A stretch of DNA of 64,000 nt from Blautia sp. XA-2221 (GTDB taxonomy: Bacteria > Bacillota > Clostridia > Lachnospirales > Lachnospiraceae). Below the pieces are notes generated by a model that ran no database searches, had not been told where the DNA came from, and saw only the letters and a program-made list of their open reading frames with translations. A program made the translations under genes and the position numbers. Location: the NCBI RefSeq assembly GCF_028767025.1, contig NZ_JAJQXX010000005.1, forward strand, positions 161,546 to 225,545, read 5' to 3'. The first letter of the stretch is position 1. Each line of letters starts with the position of its first letter. Below are positions 8,727-16,405 of the stretch, piece by piece.

Positions 8727-9521
8727 ATGCCAACCACATATACACATGATTTGTTTGGAAAAAAGATTTACAGACAGCTTCCGGAGGAGATCCGGAAAGT
8801 AATCCGGAAAAACGGGAATCTGTTTCGGATCGGTCTTCATGGACCGGATATCTTATTTTATGATCTGTTAAATGAAAAGGTCAGCAGTGTGGGGGTGGAG
8901 ATGCACAAAATACCTGCCGCTTCATTTTTTTTAAGAGGGATGAGCATTGTAAGAAGGACAGGAGATGAAAGACTTCTGGCGTATCTTCTGGGGTTTGGCT
9001 GTCATTACCTTCTGGACAGTTCCTGCCATCCTTTTGTGGATGAAACAGCGGAAAAAAAGATTCTTTCCCACACCCTTCTGGAAAAGGAATTTGACAGGAA
9101 GCTGATGGTAGAAACAAACAGGAATCCCCATCATTATTATCCGTCGGACTGTATTGTTCCAAGGATGGCTTATGCAAAAGTCATACACTGTATGTTTCCT
9201 GAGATTACAGCAAAGAATATTTTTGTTTCTCTGAAAATGATGAAATTCCTTACCAATGCAATGGTTTACGGCACTCCTGGGAAACGGCGATTCCTGGAAG
9301 TTGCTGTCCCCAAAATCGTAGGACAGAAAAAGTCTTCAGCCGTTCTTGAGTTTTTTATGGAAAAAGATCCGGTTCCGGGGGCAGAAGAACCTGTAAAAGA
9401 ACTGCATCAGTATTTTGATCGGGAGGTACGGGAAGCGCCTGCATATATTAAGGAGCTGTTCCGTTTGTCCAGGGAAAAACAGAGGCTTTCAGAAAGGTGG
9501 AACCTTACATATAACGGATAG
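8727..9521 (+). CDS. Zinc-dependent phospholipase C-like protein
   Basis: 264 residues of the zinc-dependent phospholipase C / S1-P1 nuclease superfamily. Characteristic histidine and aspartate positions appear in THDLFGKKI, GLHGPDILFYD and LGFGCHYLLDSSCHPFVDE. Unlike secreted clostridial phospholipases it has no signal peptide, so it probably acts inside the cell; substrate unknown. ATG 8727 follows AAGGAGGAAGGG. It sits between scpB and a carboxypeptidase gene; co-transcription with scpAB is likely from the 14-base gap. Confidence 0.75.
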   Translation: MPTTYTHDLFGKKIYRQLPEEIRKVIRKNGNLFRIGLHGPDILFYDLLNEKVSSVGVEMHKIPAASFFLRGMSIVRRTGDERLLAYLLGFGCHYLLDSSCHPFVDETAEKKILSHTLLEKEFDRKLMVETNRNPHHYYPSDCIVPRMAYAKVIHCMFPEITAKNIFVSLKMMKFLTNAMVYGTPGKRRFLEVAVPKIVGQKKSSAVLEFFMEKDPVPGAEEPVKELHQYFDREVREAPAYIKELFRLSREKQRLSERWNLTYNG

Positions 9522-9638
9522 TCGCAGTGTATGCGCAGCTCTGTTGGATAAACAGGGAGCAAGGACAGATGAAAAGCAGAATAAAGCGGACATGTATGCA
9601 TAAACTTATCCTATAACCATAAAAAGGCGGGGATGATT

Positions 9639-10868
9639 ATGAGACATGCTGCGTTGCTTCTGCTGACATCTGTCTTTCTTTTTGGAGAGCTTACATTAGG
9701 TTCTCAGGTTTTGGCTGCTGAGACAGTCTGTGAAAATACAGAAACAGAAAAAACAGATTCTCCGGGCAGTCTTTACGCTCTTTCGGCTGTTCTTATGGAT
9801 GGTGAATCTGGACGCATTTTATATGAAAAAGACGGAGAAAAGCCCAGAGCAAATGCCAGTACCACAAAAGTTATGACCTGCATCCTGGCTTTGGAAAACG
9901 GGGCAGGGGACGATTATGTAATGGTGTCGGATGAAGCTGCAGCGCAGCCGGATGTACAGCTGGGGATGAGAGAAGGAGAACAGTATTATCTGGAAGATCT
10001 TCTTTATTCACTGATGCTTATGAGCCATAATGACACAGCGGTAGCCATAGCAGAGCATATTGGGGGAAGTACCGAAAGATTTGCCCGGATGATGAATGAA
10101 AAGGCAAAAGAAATCGGGTGTACGGACACATATTTTATTACGCCCAATGGCTTGGATGCTGAGGATGAAGTCGGAGTACATCATACAACGGCCAGAGACC
10201 TGGCTCTGATCATGCGCTATGCCATCAGAAGTGAAACTTTTTTAAAGATCACACAGACCCGGGAATATTCGTTTACGGATCTCAGTGGAAAGAGAAGTTT
10301 TTCTGTTCACAATACAAATGCCCTGCTTACGATGACAGACGGGGTTCTTTCCGGGAAAACAGGCTTTACAGGGGATGCGGGATACTGCTATGTATGTGCC
10401 TGCGAAAAAGACGAAAAGATCTTTGTGGTGGCTCTTCTGGGGTGCGGCTGGCCTAATAACAAGGGATATAAGTGGAAGGATTCTTTGAAACTTTTGGATT
10501 ACGGGGAGGATAATTTTGATTATGAGACATTCTGGAAAGAGCTGAGGATTCCTGAAATATCGGTAAAAGACGGAGTGGAGAAAGACAGTGCTTTTGGAGA
10601 CACAGCAGTTGTAAGCGGAATTCTATCTGTTACGGAGAATGAAAAAAACAGACAAATACTTATGAAAAAGGGTGAAAAGATCAGCTGTCGTCTGGAACTG
10701 CCGGAAGAGCTTCAGGCGCCGGTGAAAAAAGGAAATCAGATAGGAAGTCTTGTTTACAGCCTGGGAGAAGAGAAATTGGCTTCCTATCCGGTGCTGGCTG
10801 ACCGGAATGTAGAAAAAATTTCCTATGGATGGTGTGTGGATCAGGTGTTTCATGACTTTTTTCACTGA
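9639..10868 (+). CDS. D-alanyl-D-alanine carboxypeptidase (PBP5 family), second copy
   Basis: 409-residue exported serine peptidase that trims the terminal D-Ala of peptidoglycan peptides. The signal peptide MRHAALLLLTSVFLFGELTLGSQVLAAE is followed by STTK (Ser74), SHN (129-131, where the first copy has SGN) and KTG (240-242). The start at ATG 9639 is chosen because AAGGCGGGG ends 6 bases upstream; ATG 9633 in the same frame lies directly against it. Distant homologue of the gene at 4085-5266. A strong terminator follows. A sporulation or vegetative role cannot be decided from sequence. Confidence 0.9.
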   Translation: MRHAALLLLTSVFLFGELTLGSQVLAAETVCENTETEKTDSPGSLYALSAVLMDGESGRILYEKDGEKPRANASTTKVMTCILALENGAGDDYVMVSDEAAAQPDVQLGMREGEQYYLEDLLYSLMLMSHNDTAVAIAEHIGGSTERFARMMNEKAKEIGCTDTYFITPNGLDAEDEVGVHHTTARDLALIMRYAIRSETFLKITQTREYSFTDLSGKRSFSVHNTNALLTMTDGVLSGKTGFTGDAGYCYVCACEKDEKIFVVALLGCGWPNNKGYKWKDSLKLLDYGEDNFDYETFWKELRIPEISVKDGVEKDSAFGDTAVVSGILSVTENEKNRQILMKKGEKISCRLELPEELQAPVKKGNQIGSLVYSLGEEKLASYPVLADRNVEKISYGWCVDQVFHDFFH

Positions 10869-10905
10869 ATGTTGTTTTGTAAAGATCAGAATTTTTTCGG
10901 ATGGG

Positions 10906-10954
10906 AAAACTCCCGGTGTGTGGTGAATTATGTACCACAGGCCGGGAGTTTTTT
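10906..10954 (+). terminator. Rho-independent terminator after the second carboxypeptidase
   Basis: AAAACTCCCGG (10906-10916) pairs with CCGGGAGTTTT (10942-10952); an inner GTGTGGT/ACCAC pairing shortens the loop. A run of six T follows CCGGGAG. Confidence 0.88.
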
Positions 10955-10996
10955 GGGGAGCAGAGGTTAAAATTTTAACAAAAACGGATTACCCTA

Positions 10997-11025
10997 TTGA
11001 AAAATTTAGAAAAAAAGGTTACAAT
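10997..11025 (+). promoter_or_regulatory. Sigma-A promoter of the decarboxylase cluster
   Basis: TTGAAA (10997-11002), 17-base spacer, TACAAT (11020-11025). It leaves a leader of about 50 bases before the first gene of the biotin-dependent cluster and follows a terminator, so it probably drives all five genes. Confidence 0.75.
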
Positions 11026-11085
11026 TATAATCGGCTGAAATTTTGGTTATACTTAAAATTCTTATAAAATGGAGGGCAAACGAGA

Positions 11086-12522
11086 ATGAGTAACGCAACA
11101 CCAAGTTTAGCAGGCACAAGAATCACTTCTTTGCTTGACGCGAACAGTTTTGTTGAAATCGGAAAAAGTGTTACAGCAAGATCCACAGATTTTAACATGA
11201 CTGAAACAAAAGCACCTTCAGACGGTGTGATCACCGGCTCAGGTGTGATCGACGGAAATCTTGTATATGTTTACAGCCAGGACGCTTCTGTTCTGAACGG
11301 AACCGTTGGAGAAATGCATGCAAAGAAAATTTCCGCTCTGTATGACCTTGCAATGAAAACAGGCGCACCGGTGATCGGTCTTGTTGACTGTGCAGGTCTG
11401 AGACTCCAGGAGGCCACAGATGCTCTGGAAGCTTTTGGTTCTATTTATCTGAAGCAGACACTGGCATCCGGGATGATCCCGCAGATCACAGCAATTTTCG
11501 GCACCTGCGGCGGCGGCATGGCTGTTGTTCCGGCACTGACAGATTTTACTTTTATGGAAGCAAAAAAAGGTAAAATGTTTGTAAATACTCCTAATGCACT
11601 GGAAGGTAATCATGTGGACAAATGTGATACCGCATCTGCTGATTTCCAGAGCCAGGAGACAGGTCTTATTGACGGTACAGGCACAGAGGAAGAGATCCTT
11701 GGACAGATCCGCCAGCTTGTAAGTCTGCTTCCTTCCAACTTTGAAGACAATGATTCTTTTGTAGAATGTGCAGATGATCTGAACCGTACCTGCGACGATC
11801 TGGCTGCCTGTGTGGGAGATACTTCCCTTGCACTTTCCAGAATCGCAGATGAGGGACTTTTCTTTGAGACAAAGAAAAACTACGGAAAAGATGTGGTTAC
11901 AGGATTCCTTCGCCTGAACGGCGCAACAGTAGGTGCTGTGGCAAACAGAACAGAGATCTACAATGAAGAAGGCGAAAAAACAGAAGAATTTGACGGAACC
12001 ATCTCTGCAAGAGGCGCAAGAAAAGCTGCAGCTTTTGTAAAATTCTGCGACGCTTTTGATATCCCGGTTCTGACACTTACCAATGTGACTGGCTTTAAGG
12101 CAACTCTCTGCAACGAAAAAATGATGGCAGCATCCGTTGGCGAAATGGTTCATGCTTTTGCTGATGCGACTGTTCCGAAGGTGAACGTTGTGATCGGTAA
12201 AGCTTATGGAACAGCATATGTTGCCATGAACAGCAAATCTGTCGGCGCAGACCTTGTGTATGCATGGGACAGCGCAGAAATCGGTATGATGGATGCTTCT
12301 CTGGCAGCCAAGATCATGTACCCGGGTGCAGATGCTGCTTCTCTTAATGAAAAGGCAGCAGAGTACAGAACTCTTCAGTCAGGCGTGGAATCTGCAGCAG
12401 CAAGAGGCTATGTAGATACTGTGATCGCTCCGGCTGATACCAGAAAATATGTGATTGGAGCTTTTGAAATGCTGTTCACAAAAAGAGAAGACCGTCCGGC
12501 TAAAAAGCACAGTGCAGTCTAA
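11086..12522 (+). CDS. Acyl-CoA carboxyltransferase subunit (12S / MmdA type)
   Basis: 478-residue carboxyltransferase of the acetyl-CoA carboxylase beta / methylmalonyl-CoA decarboxylase alpha family, which moves a carboxyl group between an acyl-CoA and carrier-bound biotin. N-terminal crotonase-fold half: GVITGSGVIDGNLVYVYSQD, GLVDCAGLRLQEATDALEAFG, FGTCGGGMAVVPALTDF. C-terminal half: GARKAAAFVKFCDAFDIPVLTLTNVTGF and GKAYGTAYVAMNSKSVGADLVYAW. Acyl-CoA specificity (methylmalonyl, malonyl or glutaconyl) cannot be read from sequence. GGAGGG precedes ATG 11086. First gene of a five-gene cluster with an OadG-like anchor, biotin carrier, Na+ pump and a 5S-type carboxyltransferase. It is shorter than typical MmdA (about 510 residues). 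Confidence 0.88.
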   Translation: MSNATPSLAGTRITSLLDANSFVEIGKSVTARSTDFNMTETKAPSDGVITGSGVIDGNLVYVYSQDASVLNGTVGEMHAKKISALYDLAMKTGAPVIGLVDCAGLRLQEATDALEAFGSIYLKQTLASGMIPQITAIFGTCGGGMAVVPALTDFTFMEAKKGKMFVNTPNALEGNHVDKCDTASADFQSQETGLIDGTGTEEEILGQIRQLVSLLPSNFEDNDSFVECADDLNRTCDDLAACVGDTSLALSRIADEGLFFETKKNYGKDVVTGFLRLNGATVGAVANRTEIYNEEGEKTEEFDGTISARGARKAAAFVKFCDAFDIPVLTLTNVTGFKATLCNEKMMAASVGEMVHAFADATVPKVNVVIGKAYGTAYVAMNSKSVGADLVYAWDSAEIGMMDASLAAKIMYPGADAASLNEKAAEYRTLQSGVESAAARGYVDTVIAPADTRKYVIGAFEMLFTKREDRPAKKHSAV

Positions 12523-12535
12523 GTGAGGTGAGCAT

Positions 12536-13276
12536 ATGAATCAGATGTTAAAAAAAGCATCCTCTGTCTGCGCAGCAGCAGTGTGCGCCGCTTCTCTTAT
12601 GTTTTCCGGCGCTTCTGTTGTAATGGCTGACAGTGAGATCGACGAGGCAACCATGACTCAGATCACCATGACTGCAGAGGGACTGACTCAGACGATCATT
12701 CCGCTCAGTGATGAGGAGATCGAGGCATATCTGAAAACTGACGATGAATTTACCTTGAGCGCAATGACTGCATGGGACAGCGCCAAAGAAGAAGTTGGTG
12801 AGCTGAAAGAGGCAGGAAAGGCTGAGGTGGAATTTTCCAATCATCAGTACACTGCAACCGTTCCGGTAGATTTTGAGAAGCTGGATGCTGACTTTGTATA
12901 TGTATTTGAGGAAATTGAGGGTATGCTGACACCGGTTTCCGCTTCAGTAGATGTTCAGTATCCGTTATCCACGATTATGAAAAATGCCGGATTAAATACA
13001 CTTATGGGGATTGGAACCGTATTTGTAATCCTGGTTCTTCTGATCTTTATTATTTCTCTTTTCAAATTTATTCCGGGTTCACCGGCAGCCGCAAAAAAAG
13101 AGAAAAAAGAAGAATCTCCGGCACCTGTTGCTGTTCCGGTTCAGGAAACAGTACAGGCAGCTGATGATACAGAACTGATCGCAGTTATCGCGGCAGCGAT
13201 CGCGGCAGCAGAGGGAACCACAACAGACGGATTTGTTGTACGTTCTATCCGCAAAATCAACCGCCCAAGAAGATAA
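12536..13276 (+). CDS. OadG-like membrane anchor subunit of the decarboxylase
   Basis: 246 residues. A hydrophobic leader (about 10-31, ending VVMADSE) is followed by an extracytoplasmic acidic domain, one membrane helix (GIGTVFVILVLLIFIISLFKFI, about 162-183), then a charged linker rich in Lys/Glu/Pro/Ala and a C-terminal alanine-rich helix ending in IRKINRPRR. The layout fits the OadG/MmdD family, which anchors the carboxyltransferase and biotin carrier to the OadB pump. The large N-terminal extracytoplasmic domain is longer than in enterobacterial OadG (about 80 residues) but common in Firmicutes. It is 13 bases after the 12S-type gene. Confidence 0.75.
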   Translation: MNQMLKKASSVCAAAVCAASLMFSGASVVMADSEIDEATMTQITMTAEGLTQTIIPLSDEEIEAYLKTDDEFTLSAMTAWDSAKEEVGELKEAGKAEVEFSNHQYTATVPVDFEKLDADFVYVFEEIEGMLTPVSASVDVQYPLSTIMKNAGLNTLMGIGTVFVILVLLIFIISLFKFIPGSPAAAKKEKKEESPAPVAVPVQETVQAADDTELIAVIAAAIAAAEGTTTDGFVVRSIRKINRPRR

Positions 13277-13299
13277 TTGATAATTAGGAGGATTATAAA

Positions 13300-13674
13300 A
13301 TGAAAAGTTATACAATTACTGTAAACGGAACCGCATATGAAGTAACTGTAGAGGAAACAGGAAGTGTTGCTGCACCGGCTCCTGCAGCAAGAGCAGCAGC
13401 TCCTGTGGCACCGAAAGCTGCACCGGCTCCGAAGGCAGCAGCTCCTGCAGCTGGTGCAGGCGCTGTAAAAGTAACTGCATCTGTTCCGGGTAAAGTGCTT
13501 AAGATTGTTGCATCTGCAGGACAGACAGTAAAAGCAGGCGACAACATCGTGATCCTGGAGTCCATGAAAATGGAGATTCCTGTAGTTGCACCTCAGGACG
13601 GTACAGTTGCAAGCATTGATACAACAGAAGGTGCTTCCGTAGAGAACGGAGATACCCTGGCTACTATGAACTAA
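13300..13674 (+). CDS. Biotin carboxyl carrier protein (1.3S / MmdC type)
   Basis: 124-residue biotinyl protein that carries CO2 as carboxybiotin between the carboxyltransferases and the Na+ pump. The biotinylation motif is ESMKME with the acceptor lysine at residue 90. An N-terminal strand region (1-22) leads to a flexible Ala/Pro-rich linker (about 23-55), then the 70-residue biotinyl fold (VTASVPGKVLKIVASAGQTVKAGDNIVILESMKMEIPVVAP). The length matches transcarboxylase 1.3S (about 123). AGGAGG stands upstream of ATG 13300. A BirA ligase must be encoded elsewhere. Confidence 0.95.
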   Translation: MKSYTITVNGTAYEVTVEETGSVAAPAPAARAAAPVAPKAAPAPKAAAPAAGAGAVKVTASVPGKVLKIVASAGQTVKAGDNIVILESMKMEIPVVAPQDGTVASIDTTEGASVENGDTLATMN

Positions 13675-13690
13675 GACGGGAGGTATTCAG

Positions 13691-14839
13691 ATGTCTTATG
13701 TAACAGAAACCCTGTCCAACCTGATTCATCAGACAGCCTTCTTTAATCTTACCTGGGGCAACTATCTGATGATCGCGGTGGCATGTGTGTTCTTATTCCT
13801 TGCTATCAAAAAAGGATTTGAACCGCTTCTTCTTGTTCCCATCGCTTTTGGTATGCTTCTGGTAAATATTTACCCGGATATTATGGCGCGTCCGGAAGAT
13901 ATGTCAAACGGAGTAGGCGGACTTCTTCACTATTTCTACCTGCTTGATGAATGGAGTATTCTTCCGTCCCTGATTTTTATGGGCGTAGGAGCCATGACAG
14001 ACTTTGGTCCGCTGATCGCAAACCCGAAGAGCTTCCTTCTTGGCGCTGCGGCTCAGCTTGGTATTTACGTTGCATATTTCCTTGCGATCTTTATGGGATT
14101 CAATGGAAAAGCAGCAGCAGCGATCTCTATTATCGGTGGTGCTGATGGCCCGACTTCTATCTTCCTTGCAGGAAAACTTGGACAGACTGCTTTGATGGGA
14201 CCGATTGCGGTGGCGGCATATTCCTATATGTCTCTTGTTCCGATCATCCAGCCTCCGATCATGAAACTCTTTACAACAGAGAAAGAGCGTAAGATCAAAA
14301 TGGATCAGCTTCGTCCGGTCAGCAAGCTGGAGAAGATCCTTTTCCCGATTGTGATCACTATCGTAGTGTGCCTGATCCTTCCTACAACAGCTCCGCTGGT
14401 AGGTATGCTGATGCTTGGTAACCTGTTCCGTGAGTCCGGCGTTGTAAAACAGCTTACAGAAACAGCATCCAATGCACTGATGTACATCGTAGTTATTCTT
14501 CTGGGTACTTCCGTAGGTGCTTCTACAAGCGCTGAAGCATTCCTGAATCTTGATACCCTGAAGATCGTAGCTCTTGGTCTTGTTGCGTTTGCGTTCGGTA
14601 CTTTCGGTGGCGTTATGCTGGGAAAACTGATGTGCAAGCTTTCCGGTGGAAAGATCAATCCTCTGATTGGTTCCGCAGGTGTGTCCGCAGTTCCAATGGC
14701 GGCCCGTGTATCTCAGAAGGTTGGTGCTGAGGCAGATCCGACAAACTTCCTCCTGATGCATGCTATGGGACCAAACGTTGCCGGTGTTATCGGTACAGCC
14801 GTAGCAGCCGGAACCTTTATGGCTATTTTTGGTGTCTGA
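13691..14839 (+). CDS. Na+-transporting carboxylic acid decarboxylase, beta subunit (OadB/MmdB family)
   Basis: 382-residue integral membrane protein with nine or more hydrophobic helices. In the family it removes CO2 from carboxybiotin and exports Na+ with the released energy. The family signature IIGGADGPTSIFLAGKL carries the Asp needed for Na+/carboxybiotin chemistry; further conserved stretches are GMLMLGNLFRESGV, NPLIGSAGVSAVPMAARVSQ and LLMHAMGPNVAGVIGTAVAAG. AGGAGG-like site (GGGAGG) precedes ATG 13691. Next to the carrier gene. Confident family call; which carboxylated substrate feeds it depends on the neighbouring carboxyltransferases. Confidence 0.95.
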   Translation: MSYVTETLSNLIHQTAFFNLTWGNYLMIAVACVFLFLAIKKGFEPLLLVPIAFGMLLVNIYPDIMARPEDMSNGVGGLLHYFYLLDEWSILPSLIFMGVGAMTDFGPLIANPKSFLLGAAAQLGIYVAYFLAIFMGFNGKAAAAISIIGGADGPTSIFLAGKLGQTALMGPIAVAAYSYMSLVPIIQPPIMKLFTTEKERKIKMDQLRPVSKLEKILFPIVITIVVCLILPTTAPLVGMLMLGNLFRESGVVKQLTETASNALMYIVVILLGTSVGASTSAEAFLNLDTLKIVALGLVAFAFGTFGGVMLGKLMCKLSGGKINPLIGSAGVSAVPMAARVSQKVGAEADPTNFLLMHAMGPNVAGVIGTAVAAGTFMAIFGV

Positions 14840-14875
14840 TCTGATATGACAGTTGGATGCCTGTAATCGTCAGAT
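14839..14875 (+). other. Intercistronic inverted repeat between the pump gene and the 5S-type gene
   Basis: ATCTGA (14839-14844) and TCAGAT (14870-14875) pair around an inner ACAG/CTGT pair. There is no T tail, so it is not a terminator; it could slow degradation or tune expression between the two genes. Small and possibly chance. Confidence 0.35.
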
Positions 14876-14918
14876 ATATTGAATTTCCTTGTGAAAACTG
14901 ATTAAAGGAGAATAAATA

Positions 14919-16331
14919 ATGGCAGAATTAGAAAAAAAACCTGTTAAAATCGTGGAAACTGTTCTGCGTGATGCGCATCAGTCTCTGATCGCAACAAGAC
15001 TCAGCACAGAGCAGATGCTTCCTATTGTTGATAAAATGGACAAAGTTGGCTACCATGCAGTAGAGTGCTGGGGCGGCGCTACCTTTGATGCGTCTCTTCG
15101 TTTCCTGAAAGAAGATCCGTGGGAAAGACTTCGTAAATTCCGTGACGGCTTCAAAAACACAAAACTTCAGATGCTGTTCCGTGGACAGAATATCCTTGGA
15201 TATCGTCCTTACGCAGATGATGTTGTAGAATATTTTGTGCAGAAATCCGTAGCAAACGGCATTGATATCATCCGTATTTTTGACTGTCTCAACGATATGC
15301 GTAACCTGAAAACTGCAGTTAAGGCAGCAAATAAGGAAAAAGCTCATGCTCAGGTAGCTCTTTCCTATACTCTTGGCGATGCTTATACTCTGGATTACTG
15401 GACCAACATTGCAAAAGAGATCGAGGAAATGGGTGCGGATTCCATCTGCATCAAGGATATGGCAGGACTTCTTCTTCCATATCAGGCTACAGAGCTTGTA
15501 GGCGCTCTGAAAGACGCTGTTAAGATTCCGATTGATCTGCATACACATTACACCTCAGGTGTTGCTTCCATGACTTATCTGAAAGCAGTAGAGGCAGGTG
15601 TGGATATCATTGACACTGCAATCTCTCCGTTTGCTTTGGGTACTTCCCAGCCGGCAACAGAGGTTATGGTTGAAACCTTTAAGGGAACTCCTTATGATAC
15701 AGGATTTGATCAGCAGCTTCTTGCTGAGATTGCTGACTACTTCCGTCCGATCCGTGACGAGGCTCTGGACAGCGGCCTTCTGAATCCGAAGAACCTTGGC
15801 GTAAACATCAAAACTCTTCTGTATCAGGTACCGGGCGGTATGCTTTCCAACCTGACTTCTCAGCTGAAAGAGCAGCATGCGGAAGACAAGTTCTATGATG
15901 TTCTTGAAGAGGTTCCGAGAGTTCGTAAAGACCTTGGCGAGCCGCCTCTGGTTACTCCGTCTTCACAGATCGTTGGTACACAGGCTGTATTTAACGTTCT
16001 TATGGGCGAGAGATATAAGATGGTTACAAAAGAAACAAAAGATATCTTAAGCGGTAAATATGGTGCTACTGTAAAACCGTTTAATGAAGATGTTCAGAAA
16101 AAATGTATCGGAGATACTCAGCCGATCACCTGCCGTCCGGCAGATCTTCTGGACAATGAGCTTGACAAACTGGAAGGCGAAATGGCACAGTACAAGGAGC
16201 AGGATGAGGACGTACTTTCCTACGCTCTGTTCCCACAGGTTGCTACTGAGTTCTTTAAGTACCGTCAGGCACAGGAGACAAAGGTGGACGAAACAGCAGC
16301 GGACACAAAAAACGGAGCTTATCCGGTATAA
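14919..16331 (+). CDS. Oxaloacetate decarboxylase / transcarboxylase 5S-type carboxyltransferase
   Basis: 470-residue HMG-CoA-lyase-like carboxyltransferase that exchanges a carboxyl group between oxaloacetate/pyruvate and biotin. Motifs: ETVLRDAHQSLIATRLSTEQM (metal Asp in the barrel), IFDCLNDMRNL, SICIKDMAGLLLPY (carbamylated-lysine site region), and LHTHYTSGVASMTYLKAVEAGVDIIDTA (metal-binding HTH). The conserved post-barrel domain is present but the biotinyl domain found at the end of enteric OadA is absent, so the separate carrier at 13300-13674 must serve it. ATG 14919 follows AAAGGAG. Last gene of the five-gene cluster. Confidence 0.9.
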   Translation: MAELEKKPVKIVETVLRDAHQSLIATRLSTEQMLPIVDKMDKVGYHAVECWGGATFDASLRFLKEDPWERLRKFRDGFKNTKLQMLFRGQNILGYRPYADDVVEYFVQKSVANGIDIIRIFDCLNDMRNLKTAVKAANKEKAHAQVALSYTLGDAYTLDYWTNIAKEIEEMGADSICIKDMAGLLLPYQATELVGALKDAVKIPIDLHTHYTSGVASMTYLKAVEAGVDIIDTAISPFALGTSQPATEVMVETFKGTPYDTGFDQQLLAEIADYFRPIRDEALDSGLLNPKNLGVNIKTLLYQVPGGMLSNLTSQLKEQHAEDKFYDVLEEVPRVRKDLGEPPLVTPSSQIVGTQAVFNVLMGERYKMVTKETKDILSGKYGATVKPFNEDVQKKCIGDTQPITCRPADLLDNELDKLEGEMAQYKEQDEDVLSYALFPQVATEFFKYRQAQETKVDETAADTKNGAYPV

Positions 16332-16355
16332 AGTTTTTATAAAAGAAAAGTCAGG

Positions 16356-16386
16356 GGGCTGTGCAGGAAAAACTGTACAGCCCTTT
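16356..16386 (+). terminator. Possible weak terminator after the decarboxylase cluster
   Basis: GGGCTGTGCAG (16356-16366), 6-base loop, CTGTACAGCCC (16373-16383) with one G-T pair, then only three T. The stem is strong but the tail is poor, so partial read-through into the flavoprotein gene is likely. Confidence 0.5.
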
Positions 16387-16405
16387 GCTGCATGAAAGGA
16401 TAAGA

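Noticed and set aside
9415..9603. 62-codon plus-strand frame at the end of the phospholipase-like gene
   Set aside because: Overlaps the end of a real gene in another frame, no ribosome binding site, unconvincing protein.
12750..13565. Alanine-rich minus-strand frame over the biotin carrier gene
   Set aside because: Shadow of the Ala/Pro linker; the plus strand has the ESMKME biotin motif.
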